In this document: positions 16,867 to 25,965 of the stretch, piece after piece
How the letters are laid out: each line of letters opens with the position of its first letter
How positions within the stretch are numbered: position 1 is the first letter of the stretch
Assembly (NCBI RefSeq): GCF_002379585.1
Contig: NZ_DFUE01000005.1
Span: 1 to 55,381 of the forward strand
DNA: 55,381 nt
Origin: Pseudomonas sp. UBA4194
GTDB lineage: Bacteria > Pseudomonadota > Gammaproteobacteria > Pseudomonadales > Pseudomonadaceae
Direction of reading: 5' to 3'
The notes under the pieces: model-generated
Told to the model about the DNA's origin: nothing
What the model saw: only the letters and a program-made list of their open reading frames with translations
Databases searched by the model: none
Translations under genes and position numbers: made by a program

Positions 16867-17637
16867 GTGACACCACTCATGATCACCCTGTACATCGTTA
16901 CCGGGATCGCCATCCTTATCGTGATCGGCATTCTCAACAATATGGTAGAGAGCAACAAGCTGGCCAAGGCCCGCAGCAAGGTCGAGCTCAACGACCGCCT
17001 GCGTCGCTGCGGTCAGATCAACGAAACCTTCCCTGGCCAGTTGGTGACCCCTGGCCTGAAGATGTTGTTCGCCCGACTCGAGTTCAACATCAACCAGCGC
17101 CTGCTGCAGTTGGACAAGCACAACACCGCACTCAAAGGGCGGCTGGCCGAACTGGAAACGGAAATAGCCAAGGGCGATGCCATCACCATCAACAACCCGC
17201 CTGCGCCGATCATGACCGAGGCCAAGGCCAAGGACATACGCTTCCTGCTCGAGGCGCTGCACGCCCAGGTCACCCGCGCAGCACAAGAGGGGTTCCTGCC
17301 GCCCAACGAGGCCAAGCACTGGGTCAAGGAAATCCGTCATATCCTGGTACTGCTGCACATCGAGTTCTTCAACAATCTTGGCCAGCAACTGCTGGAGACC
17401 GAACAGCCGGGCCAGGCCCGGCTGGCATTCGAGCGCGGTGTGCAGTATCTCAAGCACCAGCCGGAGCCGCTGTTGTATCAGGAGCAGTTGCAGTATCTGG
17501 AGCGGCTGCTCAAGCGCACCACCGCGATGGTGCTCAGCGAAATGGAGCCGGCCGAAGATGAAGTCAACGAATTGACCGAAGGCCTGAAGGCCGATGAGGA
17601 AGAGGATCCGTTCAAGAAGAAGGTGAACTACGACTGA
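16867..17637 (+). CDS. Conserved membrane-anchored coiled-coil protein of unknown function
   Basis: A 256-residue protein with one N-terminal membrane helix (about 5-24, MITLYIVTGIAILIVIGILN) and a mostly helical, charged cytoplasmic body. It includes a likely coiled coil around 75-102 and an acidic tail (EPAEDEVNELTEG). The GTG start at 16867 is preferred because GAGGT lies seven bases upstream; an ATG four codons later (16879) has none so well placed. The same kind of gene sits between these tRNAs and the GAF-domain gene in P. aeruginosa (PA2820). I do not recognise a domain and assign no function. Confidence 0.8.
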   Translation: MTPLMITLYIVTGIAILIVIGILNNMVESNKLAKARSKVELNDRLRRCGQINETFPGQLVTPGLKMLFARLEFNINQRLLQLDKHNTALKGRLAELETEIAKGDAITINNPPAPIMTEAKAKDIRFLLEALHAQVTRAAQEGFLPPNEAKHWVKEIRHILVLLHIEFFNNLGQQLLETEQPGQARLAFERGVQYLKHQPEPLLYQEQLQYLERLLKRTTAMVLSEMEPAEDEVNELTEGLKADEEEDPFKKKVNYD

Positions 17638-17667
17638 CGGCACCACCGGCACCGCCAGTCGGACCAC

Positions 17668-18159
17668 TCAATAGTGGCTGCAATCGGTCAGGCGCAGAAA
17701 GATCGCCGCCAGTTGCTCGATGCCCTGTTGGTCGGCTGCACCGAAACGCGCCAGCTTGGGGCTGTCCAGATCCAGCACGCCGATCAGCGCGCCATCCTTG
17801 ACCAACGGCACCACCAGCTCACTGTTGGACGCACTGTCGCAGGCAATATGGCCGGGAAACGCATGCACGTCTTCGACGCGTTGGGTTTCACGCGTCGCCG
17901 CTGCCGCCCCGCAGACGCCGCGATTGAACGCAATCCGCACGCAGGCCACCTGTCCCTGGAAGGGGCCCAGCACCAGCTCTTCATTGCGGTTCAGATAAAA
18001 CCCGGCCCAGTTCAGATCCTCCAGCTGGTTGAACAGGAATGCAGAAAACTGCGCGGCGTTGGCGACGAAGTCGCGCTCGTCCGCCAGCAGCGACTCCAGC
18101 TGGGCGCAGAGCATCGGGTAGCCTTCCAGGCCCTGACCCTGGCTGTCGAGGTCGATCAT
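17668..18159 (-). CDS. msrC: Free methionine-(R)-sulfoxide reductase (GAF domain)
   Basis: The 163-residue protein is a single GAF domain with the three cysteines of fRMsr enzymes: CVRIAFNRGVCGAAAATRET supplies two and HAFPGHIACDS the third. These form the catalytic disulfide relay that reduces free methionine-R-sulfoxide. The start at 18159 overlaps the stop of the upstream DUF815 gene by four bases, so expression is coupled. Its setting with glutathione peroxidase and MsrB nearby suggests a local cluster for oxidative damage repair, although those genes are separate transcription units. Confidence 0.9.
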   Translation of the reverse strand: MIDLDSQGQGLEGYPMLCAQLESLLADERDFVANAAQFSAFLFNQLEDLNWAGFYLNRNEELVLGPFQGQVACVRIAFNRGVCGAAAATRETQRVEDVHAFPGHIACDSASNSELVVPLVKDGALIGVLDLDSPKLARFGAADQQGIEQLAAIFLRLTDCSHY

Positions 18160-19046
18160 GGTTGTTGCTCCAGCAGTTTGAGACCCACCCAATAACGGGC
18201 AAATTGATAAGCACAGCGCCCGTTGCGATTGCCCCGCCCGGTCGCCCAGCGCACGGCAAGCACGTCCAGTTGTTCATCGCGTGACCATTGCAACCCGCTT
18301 GGCCTGGCCAGCTCGCCGATCCAGTGCTCGACCACGCTGAGGAAATGCTCCTGGGTAAAGGGGTAGAACGACAGCCACAAGCCGAAGCGATCGGACAGGG
18401 CGATCTTGTCCTCGACCGCTTCGCTGGGATGCAGCTCACCGTCGACGCGGGACCAGTTCTCGTTGTCGCTCTGATGTTCGGGCACCAGGTGGCGGCGGTT
18501 GGACGTGGCATACAGCAGCACGTTGTCCGGCGCCTGCTCCAGGGAGCCGTCGAGCACGCTCTTGAGCACCCGGTAGTCGCCCTCCCCGGCCTCGAAGGAC
18601 AGATCGTCGCAGAACAATACAAACCGCTGCGGCAGCTTCTGCAGTTGTTCGACCACCCGCGGCAGGTCGGCCAAGTGGTCGCGCTCGATTTCGATCAGGC
18701 GCAGGCCGGCCTTGGCGTGCTCGGCCAGCAGGGCCCGCACCAGCGAGGACTTGCCGGTGCCGCGCGAGCCCCAGAGCAAGGCGTGGTTGGCAGGATGGCC
18801 GTCGAGGAACTGCTGGGTGTTGCGGGCCAACTGCTGGCGCTGCAAGTCGACCCCGATCAGGTCGGACAGGCGCATGTCCAGGCTCACTTCCAATGGCAGC
18901 AGGTAACCACTGCGACCCTCGCGTTGCCAGCGTGCAGCCAGGCATTGATTCCAGTCGATGTCGGGCCGCAGGGCGGGCAGCAGGGGTTCCAGGCGGGCCA
19001 GCACGGATTCGGCACGCTCCAGAAAGGCGTTCAAACGAGGTTCCAC
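18156..19046 (-). CDS. DUF815 family AAA-type ATPase
   Basis: A 296-residue ATPase with Walker A GSRGTGKSSLVRALL near residue 92 and a Walker B-like FVLFCDDLSFE near 142. ATSNRRHLVPEH acts as a sensor-like stretch and EDKIALSDRFGLWLSF follows it; this pattern belongs to the DUF815 family of predicted AAA+ proteins. No cellular role is established. The start is the GTG at 19046 because GAGGAGA lies just upstream; the longer frame to 19148 lacks one. It overlaps msrC by four bases. The gene is divergent from sagS with about 130 bases between starts, leaving room for both promoters. Confidence 0.8.
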   Translation of the reverse strand: MEPRLNAFLERAESVLARLEPLLPALRPDIDWNQCLAARWQREGRSGYLLPLEVSLDMRLSDLIGVDLQRQQLARNTQQFLDGHPANHALLWGSRGTGKSSLVRALLAEHAKAGLRLIEIERDHLADLPRVVEQLQKLPQRFVLFCDDLSFEAGEGDYRVLKSVLDGSLEQAPDNVLLYATSNRRHLVPEHQSDNENWSRVDGELHPSEAVEDKIALSDRFGLWLSFYPFTQEHFLSVVEHWIGELARPSGLQWSRDEQLDVLAVRWATGRGNRNGRCAYQFARYWVGLKLLEQQP

Positions 19047-19174
19047 GACTTCTCCTCGGGGCAAGTTGCGTGTAAAAGGTTCGGCGAGGCAATCAAGCCG
19101 CCACGCCATAAGGGGCCGGGGCGCTGGTCTATGCTTCGCCTTGCGCACGGAAACGGAAATTTGGCTCAGTACCC

Positions 19175-21484
19175 ATGGATATAAAGTTCACCCAGCGGCT
19201 GTCCTACAAGCAAGCGCGCCTCACGGTACTGGTCGGCTTCATTCTGGGGGCATTGCTCAGCGTTATCCAGATCTGGATCGATTATGCCAATGTCGACGAA
19301 GCCATCAACCGGCAGATGGGCTCGTTGCTGGAGATCAGTCACAACCCGGCGTCGCGCATTGCCTATAACATCGATGCCGAGCTGGCCAAGGAACTGACCC
19401 TTGGCCTGCTGCAGTCCGAGTCGATCGTCGGCGCCCGACTGACCGACAACCACGGCAATGTGCTGGCCAGCGTGCAGCGGCCGCGGCTGGAGAGCAACTA
19501 CCGCTTCCTCAGCGACTTGCTGTTCGACAGCCAACGTCAATATCAGGACCCATTGTTCCTGTCGCACATGCCCAACGACCGGCTGGGTACGTTGCAACTG
19601 ACCGTCGACACCTTCGCCATCGGCAATCGTTTTCTCAAGCGCTCGGAAATCACCCTGGCCAGCGGCTTCCTGCGCACGGCATTGCTGACCGGCATTCTGC
19701 TGTTCTTCTTCTATATGATGCTGACCAAGCCGCTGAACCGCGTCATCCGGGCGTTGAGCAGCAGCGATCCGCAACAGGCCAAGCCCGCGCGACTGGATTT
19801 CCCGCCCGGCCACGAGCATGACGAAATCGGTGTGCTGGTGAAGGTCGCCAATCAGCAGTTCGTCAGCATGGCCACCGAGATCCAGCAACGGCGTACGGCG
19901 GAGAACCGCCTGACCGACTACCTCAGCGAGCTGGAAAACATCGTTTCCTCCCGCACCACCGAGCTCAAGGCCAGCAACGTGCGCCTGAGCCTCTCCAACG
20001 AAGAGCTGGAAAAGGCCCGGCGCACCGCGCTGGACATGGCTCAGGCACGGGCCGCGTTTCTGGCCAACATGAGCCATGAGATCCGCACTCCACTCAATGG
20101 CCTGCTGGGCATGATCGCACTGTCGCTGGACAGCCCGTTGAATGCCGAGCAGCGCCAGCAGCTGTCGATTGCCCATGACTCCGGCAAGGTGCTGGTGGAG
20201 TTGCTCAACGATATTCTCGACCTGTCCAAGTTCGACGCCGGCCAGCTGGAACTCGAGCGCATCCCGTTCGACCTGGGCGCGCTGATCGAGGACACCGCCA
20301 ACCTGCTGTCGCAGAACGCTGCGCCGAGTGTGGAGCTGACCTGCCTGATCGACCCGCACTTCCCGGCGTTGGTGCTGGGCGATCCGACTCGGGTCAGACA
20401 GATCGTCAGCAATCTGCTGTCCAACGCACTGAAATTCACCCGTTTCGGCCGGGTCGATGTGCGCCTGTACACCCGGCCCGGCGGCGTGCGTATCGAAGTC
20501 AGCGATACCGGTATCGGCATCGCCCAGGAAGCTCAGGTCAAGATTTTCCAGCCCTTTACCCAGGCCGGTGCAGGCATCACCCGCCAGTTCGGCGGGACGG
20601 GACTTGGGCTGGCCCTGACCAACAACCTCTGCGAGGCCATGCAGGGGCGCCTGAGCATCAGCTCGGAAGCGGGCTTTGGCAGCCAGTTCTATGCCGACCT
20701 GCCGCTGCAGGCTCATAGCCCTGCCAGCCCCCCTGCCCTGCTACGCGGCCAGGTGGCGATGATTGGCCATGCCGGCAGCGGCCTGGCGGAATTGCTGCTG
20801 GACCTGTTGCCGCTGTGGGGCATCGACTATCAGCGCTATGACCTGGGCGCCGACCTGAGCAATATCGCGCCGGATCTGGTGATCACCGACAACCTCGATG
20901 CGCTGTTCAATCTGCGCCCGGCCATCCAGGCGCCGATCCTGTTGGTGACCGCCTATGGCAACTTCCTGCCGACCGAGCAGGCCAATGCCCTGATGCCCTT
21001 GCAGCAGCAGGCGCGACCGCTGGCACGCAATGCGTTGTACCAGGCCTTGCGGCGCAGCCTGGCCGGCCACGAACCGGCGGTGCTGGACACCTACAGCGCC
21101 AGCAGTTCACCTCAACGTCGGGCGCGGATTCTGTTGGTCGAGGACAATCCGGTGAACCAACTGGTGGCCAAGGGCATGCTCAGCAAGCTGGGCTGCGAAG
21201 TCACCGTGGCGGCTCATGGCGGCGAGGCGCTGACCGAATTGGAGAACCGCGAATTCGATCTGGTGCTGATGGACTGCAACATGCCGGTGATGGACGGCTA
21301 CGAAGCCAGCCGGCAGATTCGCCGCAGCGGGCGCTGGCCGCAGTTGCCCATCGTCGCCCTGACCGCCAACGCCATGCCCGAGGAGCGCGAGCGCTGCCGG
21401 GCGGCGGGCATGAGCGATTATCTGGCCAAGCCGTTTCGACGCGAAGAATTGATCATGCTGATCGATCAGTGGGTGCCCGTCTGA
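19175..21484 (+). CDS. sagS: Hybrid sensor histidine kinase/response regulator, SagS-like
   Basis: The 769-residue protein has a membrane helix at about 18-38, a periplasmic segment to about 163 and a second helix near 165-185. A HAMP-like linker follows, then the dimerisation domain with His301 in NMSHEIRTPLNG, an ATPase domain (about 400-515, DTGIGI and GGTGLGL) and a degenerate receiver-like stretch at 520-630. The final receiver has phospho-acceptor Asp700 (LMDCNMPVMDG). Architecture and neighbours (gpx, msrB, alaA, htpX downstream) match P. aeruginosa SagS (PA2824), which signals through HptB in the switch to biofilm growth. The MarR-type regulator OspR, found next to it in P. aeruginosa, is missing here. 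Confidence 0.82.
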   Translation: MDIKFTQRLSYKQARLTVLVGFILGALLSVIQIWIDYANVDEAINRQMGSLLEISHNPASRIAYNIDAELAKELTLGLLQSESIVGARLTDNHGNVLASVQRPRLESNYRFLSDLLFDSQRQYQDPLFLSHMPNDRLGTLQLTVDTFAIGNRFLKRSEITLASGFLRTALLTGILLFFFYMMLTKPLNRVIRALSSSDPQQAKPARLDFPPGHEHDEIGVLVKVANQQFVSMATEIQQRRTAENRLTDYLSELENIVSSRTTELKASNVRLSLSNEELEKARRTALDMAQARAAFLANMSHEIRTPLNGLLGMIALSLDSPLNAEQRQQLSIAHDSGKVLVELLNDILDLSKFDAGQLELERIPFDLGALIEDTANLLSQNAAPSVELTCLIDPHFPALVLGDPTRVRQIVSNLLSNALKFTRFGRVDVRLYTRPGGVRIEVSDTGIGIAQEAQVKIFQPFTQAGAGITRQFGGTGLGLALTNNLCEAMQGRLSISSEAGFGSQFYADLPLQAHSPASPPALLRGQVAMIGHAGSGLAELLLDLLPLWGIDYQRYDLGADLSNIAPDLVITDNLDALFNLRPAIQAPILLVTAYGNFLPTEQANALMPLQQQARPLARNALYQALRRSLAGHEPAVLDTYSASSSPQRRARILLVEDNPVNQLVAKGMLSKLGCEVTVAAHGGEALTELENREFDLVLMDCNMPVMDGYEASRQIRRSGRWPQLPIVALTANAMPEERERCRAAGMSDYLAKPFRREELIMLIDQWVPV

Positions 21485-21496
21485 GGCAGCACCCGA

Positions 21497-21979
21497 TCAA
21501 CGCAAGGCTTTTTCGATCTCGTCGGTCAGGGCCGCCGGTTTGGTGGTGGGTGCAAAGCGTTTGACGCTGCCGTCGGCCGCGACCAGGAACTTGGTGAAAT
21601 TCCATTTGATGCGCTCGGAGCCGAACAGCCCCGGCGCGCTCTTCTTCAACTGCACGAACAGCGGATGAGCCAGCTCGCCGTTGACGTCGATCTTGCGGAA
21701 CATGGGAAAGCTCACGCCGAAGTTCTTTTCGCAGAACTGCACGATATCCAGCGTGTCACCAGGTTCCTGATTGCCGAACTGGTTGCAGGGGAAACCCAAT
21801 ACCACCAGGCCCTGCTTGCGGTAGGTCTGCCACAGTTCCTCCAGCCCCTTGTACTGAGGGGTGAAACCGCACTGGCTGGCGGTATTGACCACCAGCAAGG
21901 CTTTGCCGGCGAAGTCACCGACGGTCTTGTGCTGGCCGTCCAGGGTGATGCAGGGGATGGAGAGTAGCTCTTTGCTCAT
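21497..21979 (-). CDS. Glutathione peroxidase family thiol peroxidase
   Basis: A 160-residue cytoplasmic peroxidase. The active site is Cys37 in VNTASQCGFTPQY, where animal enzymes have selenocysteine; the partner glutamine (FPCNQFGNQEPG, with a possible resolving Cys) and the tryptophan (IKWNFTKFLV) are present. It reduces peroxides using thioredoxin or glutathione. The start at 21979 gives the standard family N-terminus (MSKELLSIPC). It lies 20 bases after msrB on the same strand and they are probably one oxidative-stress operon. The equivalent P. aeruginosa gene (PA2826) is controlled by OspR, whose gene is not in this window. Confidence 0.92.
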   Translation of the reverse strand: MSKELLSIPCITLDGQHKTVGDFAGKALLVVNTASQCGFTPQYKGLEELWQTYRKQGLVVLGFPCNQFGNQEPGDTLDIVQFCEKNFGVSFPMFRKIDVNGELAHPLFVQLKKSAPGLFGSERIKWNFTKFLVAADGSVKRFAPTTKPAALTDEIEKALR

Positions 21980-21999
21980 GGTCACTTTCTTGTCAGGGG

Positions 22000-22407
22000 T
22001 CAGGCGGGCTGTTCGGCCCGGGGCTGGAAGTCCAGGCACACCGAATTGATGCAGTAACGCAGGCCGGTGGGCGGCGGGCCGTCCGGGAATACGTGGCCCA
22101 GGTGCGAATCACAGGTAGCGCATTTGACTTCGGTGCGGATCATCCCGTGGCTGGTGTCGCGAATTTCCACCATGGCCTGCTCACCAATAGGCGCATAGAA
22201 GCTCGGCCAGCCGCAGCCGGAATCGAATTTGGTCCGGGAGTCGAACAGTGGTTCGTCGCAGCCCACGCAGGTGAAGATTCCGTCAGCTTTGAAGTCGTTG
22301 TACTTGCCGGTGAACGGCCGCTCGGTGGCGCTCAGGCGGCAAACGTTGTATTGCTCGGGGTCGAGCATGTCTTGCCATTCTTTTTCAGTGCGGGTCAGCT
22401 TGTTCAT
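22000..22407 (-). CDS. msrB: Peptide-methionine (R)-S-oxide reductase MsrB
   Basis: The 135-residue protein has the two zinc-binding CxxC pairs (FTCVGCDEPL and VKCATCDSHLGHVF), the GCGWPSF core and the catalytic cysteine in RYCINSVCLDF. It repairs R-methionine sulfoxide in proteins using thioredoxin. The start at 22407 lacks the non-conserved 31-residue extension of the longest frame. It precedes the glutathione peroxidase gene by 20 bases, and is divergent from alaA. Confidence 0.95.
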   Translation of the reverse strand: MNKLTRTEKEWQDMLDPEQYNVCRLSATERPFTGKYNDFKADGIFTCVGCDEPLFDSRTKFDSGCGWPSFYAPIGEQAMVEIRDTSHGMIRTEVKCATCDSHLGHVFPDGPPPTGLRYCINSVCLDFQPRAEQPA

Positions 22408-22571
22408 CAGTACACCTCGGCGGTTCAAAAAGCCCGATCTGTATCTTTTGCAACGATCAGGTGGCACGTATGATTGCGCCTTTGGACAGCAGTCTGTCAC
22501 CCGCGTTTCACCGGTTCAATTTTTTCATGTCCACGTCCGGCGCGGCGCTCTTCACCTTTCGGGATCACATC

Positions 22572-23783
22572 ATGCAGTTCAGTAAATCGAACAAGCTTGC
22601 CAACGTCTGCTACGACATCCGCGGGCCTGTGCTCAAGCACGCCAAACGCCTGGAAGAGGAAGGTCATCGCATCCTCAAGCTGAACATCGGCAACCCGGCA
22701 CCGTTCGGTTTCGAAGCGCCTGAGGAAATCCTTCAGGATGTGATCCGCAACCTGCCGACCGCCCAGGGCTACAGTGACTCCAAGGGTCTGTTCAGCGCGC
22801 GCAAGGCCGTGATGCAGTACTACCAGCAGAAACAGGTGGAAGGTGTCGGTATCGAAGACATCTACTTGGGCAATGGCGTGTCCGAACTGATCGTGATGTC
22901 GTTGCAGGCCTTGCTCAACAACGGTGACGAAGTGCTGATTCCAGCGCCGGATTACCCGCTGTGGACGGCTTCGGTGAGCCTGGCCGGCGGCAACGCGGTG
23001 CATTACCTGTGCGACGAGCAGGCCAACTGGTGGCCGGATCTGGACGACATCAAGGCCAAGATCACGCCCAACACCAAGGCCATGGTGATCATCAACCCGA
23101 ACAACCCCACCGGCGCCGTCTATTCCAGGGAAGTGCTGTTGGGCATGCTGGAGATTGCCCGCCAGCACAACCTCGTGGTGTTTTCGGACGAAATCTACGA
23201 CAAGATCCTCTACGACGACGCCGTGCACATCTGCACCGCCTCTCTGGCGCCCGACCTGCTGTGCCTGACCTTCAACGGGCTGTCCAAGTCGTACCGAGTG
23301 GCGGGCTTCCGTTCCGGCTGGATCGCCATCTCCGGGCCCAAGCACAACGCCCAGAGCTACATCGAAGGCATCGATATCCTGGCCAACATGCGCCTGTGCG
23401 CCAACGTGCCGAGCCAGCATGCCATCCAGACCGCGCTGGGCGGCTACCAGAGCATCAACGACCTGGTGCTGCCCAACGGTCGCTTGCTGGAACAGCGCAA
23501 CCGCACCTGGGAATTGCTCAACGACATCCCGGGTGTGACCTGCGTCAAGCCCATGGGCGCGCTCTATGCATTCCCGCGCATCGACCCGAAAATCTGTCCG
23601 ATTCACAACGACGAGAAGTTCGTGCTCGACCTGCTACTCTCCGAGAAGCTGCTGGTGGTGCAAGGCACCGCGTTCAACTGGCCCTGGCCCGACCACTTCC
23701 GCGTGGTCACCTTGCCGCGGGTCGATGATCTGGAGCAGGCCATTGGCCGCATCGGTGGTTTCCTGAAGAATTATCGTCAGTAA
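22572..23783 (+). CDS. alaA: Glutamate-pyruvate aminotransferase AlaA
   Basis: A 403-residue class I/II aminotransferase. The PLP lysine lies in FNGLSKSYRVAGFRSGW near residue 240, the Asp and Tyr that hold the cofactor in VVFSDEIYDKILYDD, and the substrate arginine in DHFRVVTLP near the end. Length and sequence match AlaA, which makes alanine from pyruvate and glutamate. The start at 22572 gives the family N-terminus MQFSKSNKLANVCYDIRGPV; an earlier in-frame ATG at 22527 would add 15 residues not expected for the family. Confidence 0.92.
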   Translation: MQFSKSNKLANVCYDIRGPVLKHAKRLEEEGHRILKLNIGNPAPFGFEAPEEILQDVIRNLPTAQGYSDSKGLFSARKAVMQYYQQKQVEGVGIEDIYLGNGVSELIVMSLQALLNNGDEVLIPAPDYPLWTASVSLAGGNAVHYLCDEQANWWPDLDDIKAKITPNTKAMVIINPNNPTGAVYSREVLLGMLEIARQHNLVVFSDEIYDKILYDDAVHICTASLAPDLLCLTFNGLSKSYRVAGFRSGWIAISGPKHNAQSYIEGIDILANMRLCANVPSQHAIQTALGGYQSINDLVLPNGRLLEQRNRTWELLNDIPGVTCVKPMGALYAFPRIDPKICPIHNDEKFVLDLLLSEKLLVVQGTAFNWPWPDHFRVVTLPRVDDLEQAIGRIGGFLKNYRQ

Positions 23784-23840
23784 CGGCGTTGCCTGAGCAA
23801 GTGTTCAAGTGCGTGTACACAGTTTGAAATAGTCGCCCGG

Positions 23841-23869
23841 TTGAATCGGCCGGGCGCGCACCTTATATA
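23841..23869 (+). promoter_or_regulatory. Probable promoter of htpX
   Basis: TTGAAT (23841-23846) and TATATA (23864-23869) are 17 bases apart, about 45 bases before the htpX start. The -35 lies in the loop of a GCCCGG...CCGGGC hairpin. I looked for a heat-shock (sigma-32) promoter, expected from E. coli htpX, and did not find a good one. Confidence 0.45.
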
Positions 23870-23913
23870 CCCGCATACGCAACACTTTTATCCGTCAGGA
23901 GAACGTTACAACC

Positions 23914-24801
23914 ATGATGCGCATCTTGCTGTTTCTGGCCACTAACCTTGCGGTCGTGCTGATTGCCAGCATCACCTTGAGCCTTTTTGGCTTCAATGGG
24001 TTCATGGCGGCCAACGGGGTTGATCTGAACCTCAATCAGCTGCTGATCTTCTGTGCCGTGTTCGGCTTCGCCGGTTCGCTGTTCTCGCTGTTCATCTCCA
24101 AATGGATGGCGAAGATGAGCACCGGAACCCAGATCATCACCCAACCGCGCACCCGTCACGAACAATGGCTGCTGCAGACCGTCGAGCAGCTGTCCCGCGA
24201 AGCCGGCATCAAGATGCCCGAAGTGGGTATCTTCCCAGCCTACGAGGCCAACGCCTTCGCCACCGGCTGGAACAAGAACGACGCGCTGGTTGCGGTGAGT
24301 CAGGGCTTGCTCGAGCGTTTCTCGCCCGATGAAGTCAAGGCCGTGCTGGCCCACGAGATCGGCCACGTCGCCAATGGCGACATGGTCACCCTGGCGCTGG
24401 TGCAGGGTGTGGTGAACACCTTCGTCATGTTCTTCGCACGCATCATCGGCAACTTCGTCGACAAGGTCATCTTCAAGAACGAAGAGGGCCAAGGTATCGC
24501 CTACTACATCGCGACCATCGTCGCCGAGCTGGTGCTGGGTATCCTGGCCAGCGTCATCGTCATGTGGTTCTCGCGCAAGCGTGAGTTCCGCGCCGACGAA
24601 GCCGGCGCCCGGTTGGCGGGTACCAGCGCAATGATTGGTGCCTTGCAGCGTCTGCGTTCGGAACAAGGCGTACCGGTGCACATGCCCGATACCCTGAATG
24701 CCTTCGGCATCAACGGTGGCTTGAAGCACGGCCTGGCCGGCCTGTTCATGACCCACCCGCCGCTGGAAGATCGTATCGAAGCACTGCGCCGTCGCGGTTG
24801 A
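23914..24801 (+). CDS. htpX: Membrane zinc metalloprotease HtpX
   Basis: A 295-residue M48 protease with two N-terminal helices (about 4-24 and 36-56), the zinc site HEIGH at 147-151 (VLAHEIGHVANGD), two further hydrophobic segments near 160-215 and the third ligand Glu in REFRADEAGARL. HtpX degrades misfolded inner-membrane proteins with its active site facing the cytoplasm. Its place after alaA fits the P. aeruginosa order (PA2828, PA2830). A clear terminator follows 15 bases after the stop codon, so it is the end of its transcript. Confidence 0.95.
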   Translation: MMRILLFLATNLAVVLIASITLSLFGFNGFMAANGVDLNLNQLLIFCAVFGFAGSLFSLFISKWMAKMSTGTQIITQPRTRHEQWLLQTVEQLSREAGIKMPEVGIFPAYEANAFATGWNKNDALVAVSQGLLERFSPDEVKAVLAHEIGHVANGDMVTLALVQGVVNTFVMFFARIIGNFVDKVIFKNEEGQGIAYYIATIVAELVLGILASVIVMWFSRKREFRADEAGARLAGTSAMIGALQRLRSEQGVPVHMPDTLNAFGINGGLKHGLAGLFMTHPPLEDRIEALRRRG

Positions 24802-24815
24802 TCGCGGCTTGCATG

Positions 24816-24846
24816 AGAAAGGGCGACCTCGGTCGCCCTTTTCTTT
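24816..24846 (+). terminator. Intrinsic terminator of htpX
   Basis: GGGCGACC (24821-24828) pairs with GGTCGCCC (24831-24838), extended by GAAA/TTTC, and is followed by TTTTCTTT. Confidence 0.88.
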
Positions 24847-24970
24847 GCCTGATCGACAGCCGCCCGCTCTGACACAACGATGTTTTCGATCAATACGGCG
24901 TAAAACTTATATTAGATGTGGATGTGTTCATGAACGAAGATAGGCTCATTCCATCGTTCAGGACATCGCC

Positions 24971-25738
24971 ATGCTTCCCAGCCTGTTCATCTCCCACGGA
25001 TCCCCCATGCTCGCCCTGGAGCCCGGCGCCAGTGGCCCAGCCCTGCGTCGGCTGGCCGAGCAGTTGCCGCGGCCCAAGGCCGTGGTACTGGTGTCGGCGC
25101 ACTGGGAAAGTCGCGGCCTGCTGGTAGCCAGCGGCGCCCAGCCGCAAACCTGGCACGACTTCGGCGGTTTCCCGGCAGCGCTGTTCGCGGTGCAGTACCC
25201 GGCGCCCGGCGACCCATCGTTGGCGGCACGCGTCGCACAGCACCTGAGCGACGCCGGGCTACCGGCGCAACTTGACCCTGAGCGGCCGTTCGATCACGGC
25301 GCCTGGGTGCCGTTGTCACTGATGTACCCCGCTGCCGACATTCCCGTGGTGCAGGTTTCGCTGCCCAGCCATCTGGGCCCCGAATTGCAGCATGCGGTGG
25401 GTCAGGCGCTGGCACCGCTGCGCGAGCAAGGCATTCTGCTGATCGGTTCGGGCAGCATCACCCATAACCTGCGCGAGCTGGAATGGCGGGCCGGGCCAGA
25501 GAAAGCCACGCCGTGGGCCCTGGAGTTTCGCGACTGGATGGTGAGCAAGCTGGCGTCGAATGACGAAGGTGCCTTGCACGACTACCGCCGACAGGCGCCC
25601 CACGCCGTGCGCAATCACCCTAGCGACGAGCACCTGTTACCGTTGTTTTTCGCTCGCGGTGCGGGCGGGGCGTTTGCGGTAGCGCATCAGGGGTTCACGC
25701 TGGGGGCGTTGGGGATGGATATCTATCGGTTTGGTTAA
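24971..25738 (+). CDS. ygiD: Class III extradiol ring-cleavage dioxygenase, YgiD-like
   Basis: A 255-residue protein of the LigB/DODA superfamily. Metal-ligand regions are visible: LFISHGSPMLAL at residues 5-16, VLVSAHWESRG near 40, PFDHGAWVPLSLMYP near 100 and SDEHLLPLFFARGA near 220. E. coli YgiD opens the ring of L-DOPA in vitro; the physiological substrate is unknown. The start is the ATG at 24971, where the conserved N-terminus begins. It stands alone between htpX and lhr. Confidence 0.88.
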   Translation: MLPSLFISHGSPMLALEPGASGPALRRLAEQLPRPKAVVLVSAHWESRGLLVASGAQPQTWHDFGGFPAALFAVQYPAPGDPSLAARVAQHLSDAGLPAQLDPERPFDHGAWVPLSLMYPAADIPVVQVSLPSHLGPELQHAVGQALAPLREQGILLIGSGSITHNLRELEWRAGPEKATPWALEFRDWMVSKLASNDEGALHDYRRQAPHAVRNHPSDEHLLPLFFARGAGGAFAVAHQGFTLGALGMDIYRFG

Positions 25739-25756
25739 GATGGGTGGTGGGCAGAT

Positions 25757-25885
25757 GCTCACCCCAGCCCTCCCGAATCGCCATATCGGCCCGAGGAAGA
25801 TGGAGCCATAGCAGATCGCCGATAGCCGCAACCCCTCCGTACGACCCCCTCTCCCTCAGAGAGAGGGCTGGAGTGAGGGGACCAT
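25757..25885. repeat. Dispersed C/G-rich palindromic repeat upstream of lhr
   Basis: CTCACCCCAGCCCTC near 25759 faces GAGAGGGCTGGAGTGAGGG near 25860, with CCCTCTCCCTCAGAGAGAGGG forming an inner hairpin. This is the same family as at 1-60 and 5075-5120. No gene is seen between ygiD and lhr. Confidence 0.7.
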
Positions 25886-25965
25886 CCACCACAAAATCCA
25901 CCCGCCAACCCCCGAACCAAAAAGCCCCCACTGCAACTTCCACCCCGCGCTGCCCTCAATAGCAC

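Noticed and set aside
23784..23913. Possible sigma-32 promoter of htpX
   Set aside because: No CCCCAT-type -10 lies at the right distance from a CTTGAAA-type box; the sigma-70-like pair fits better.
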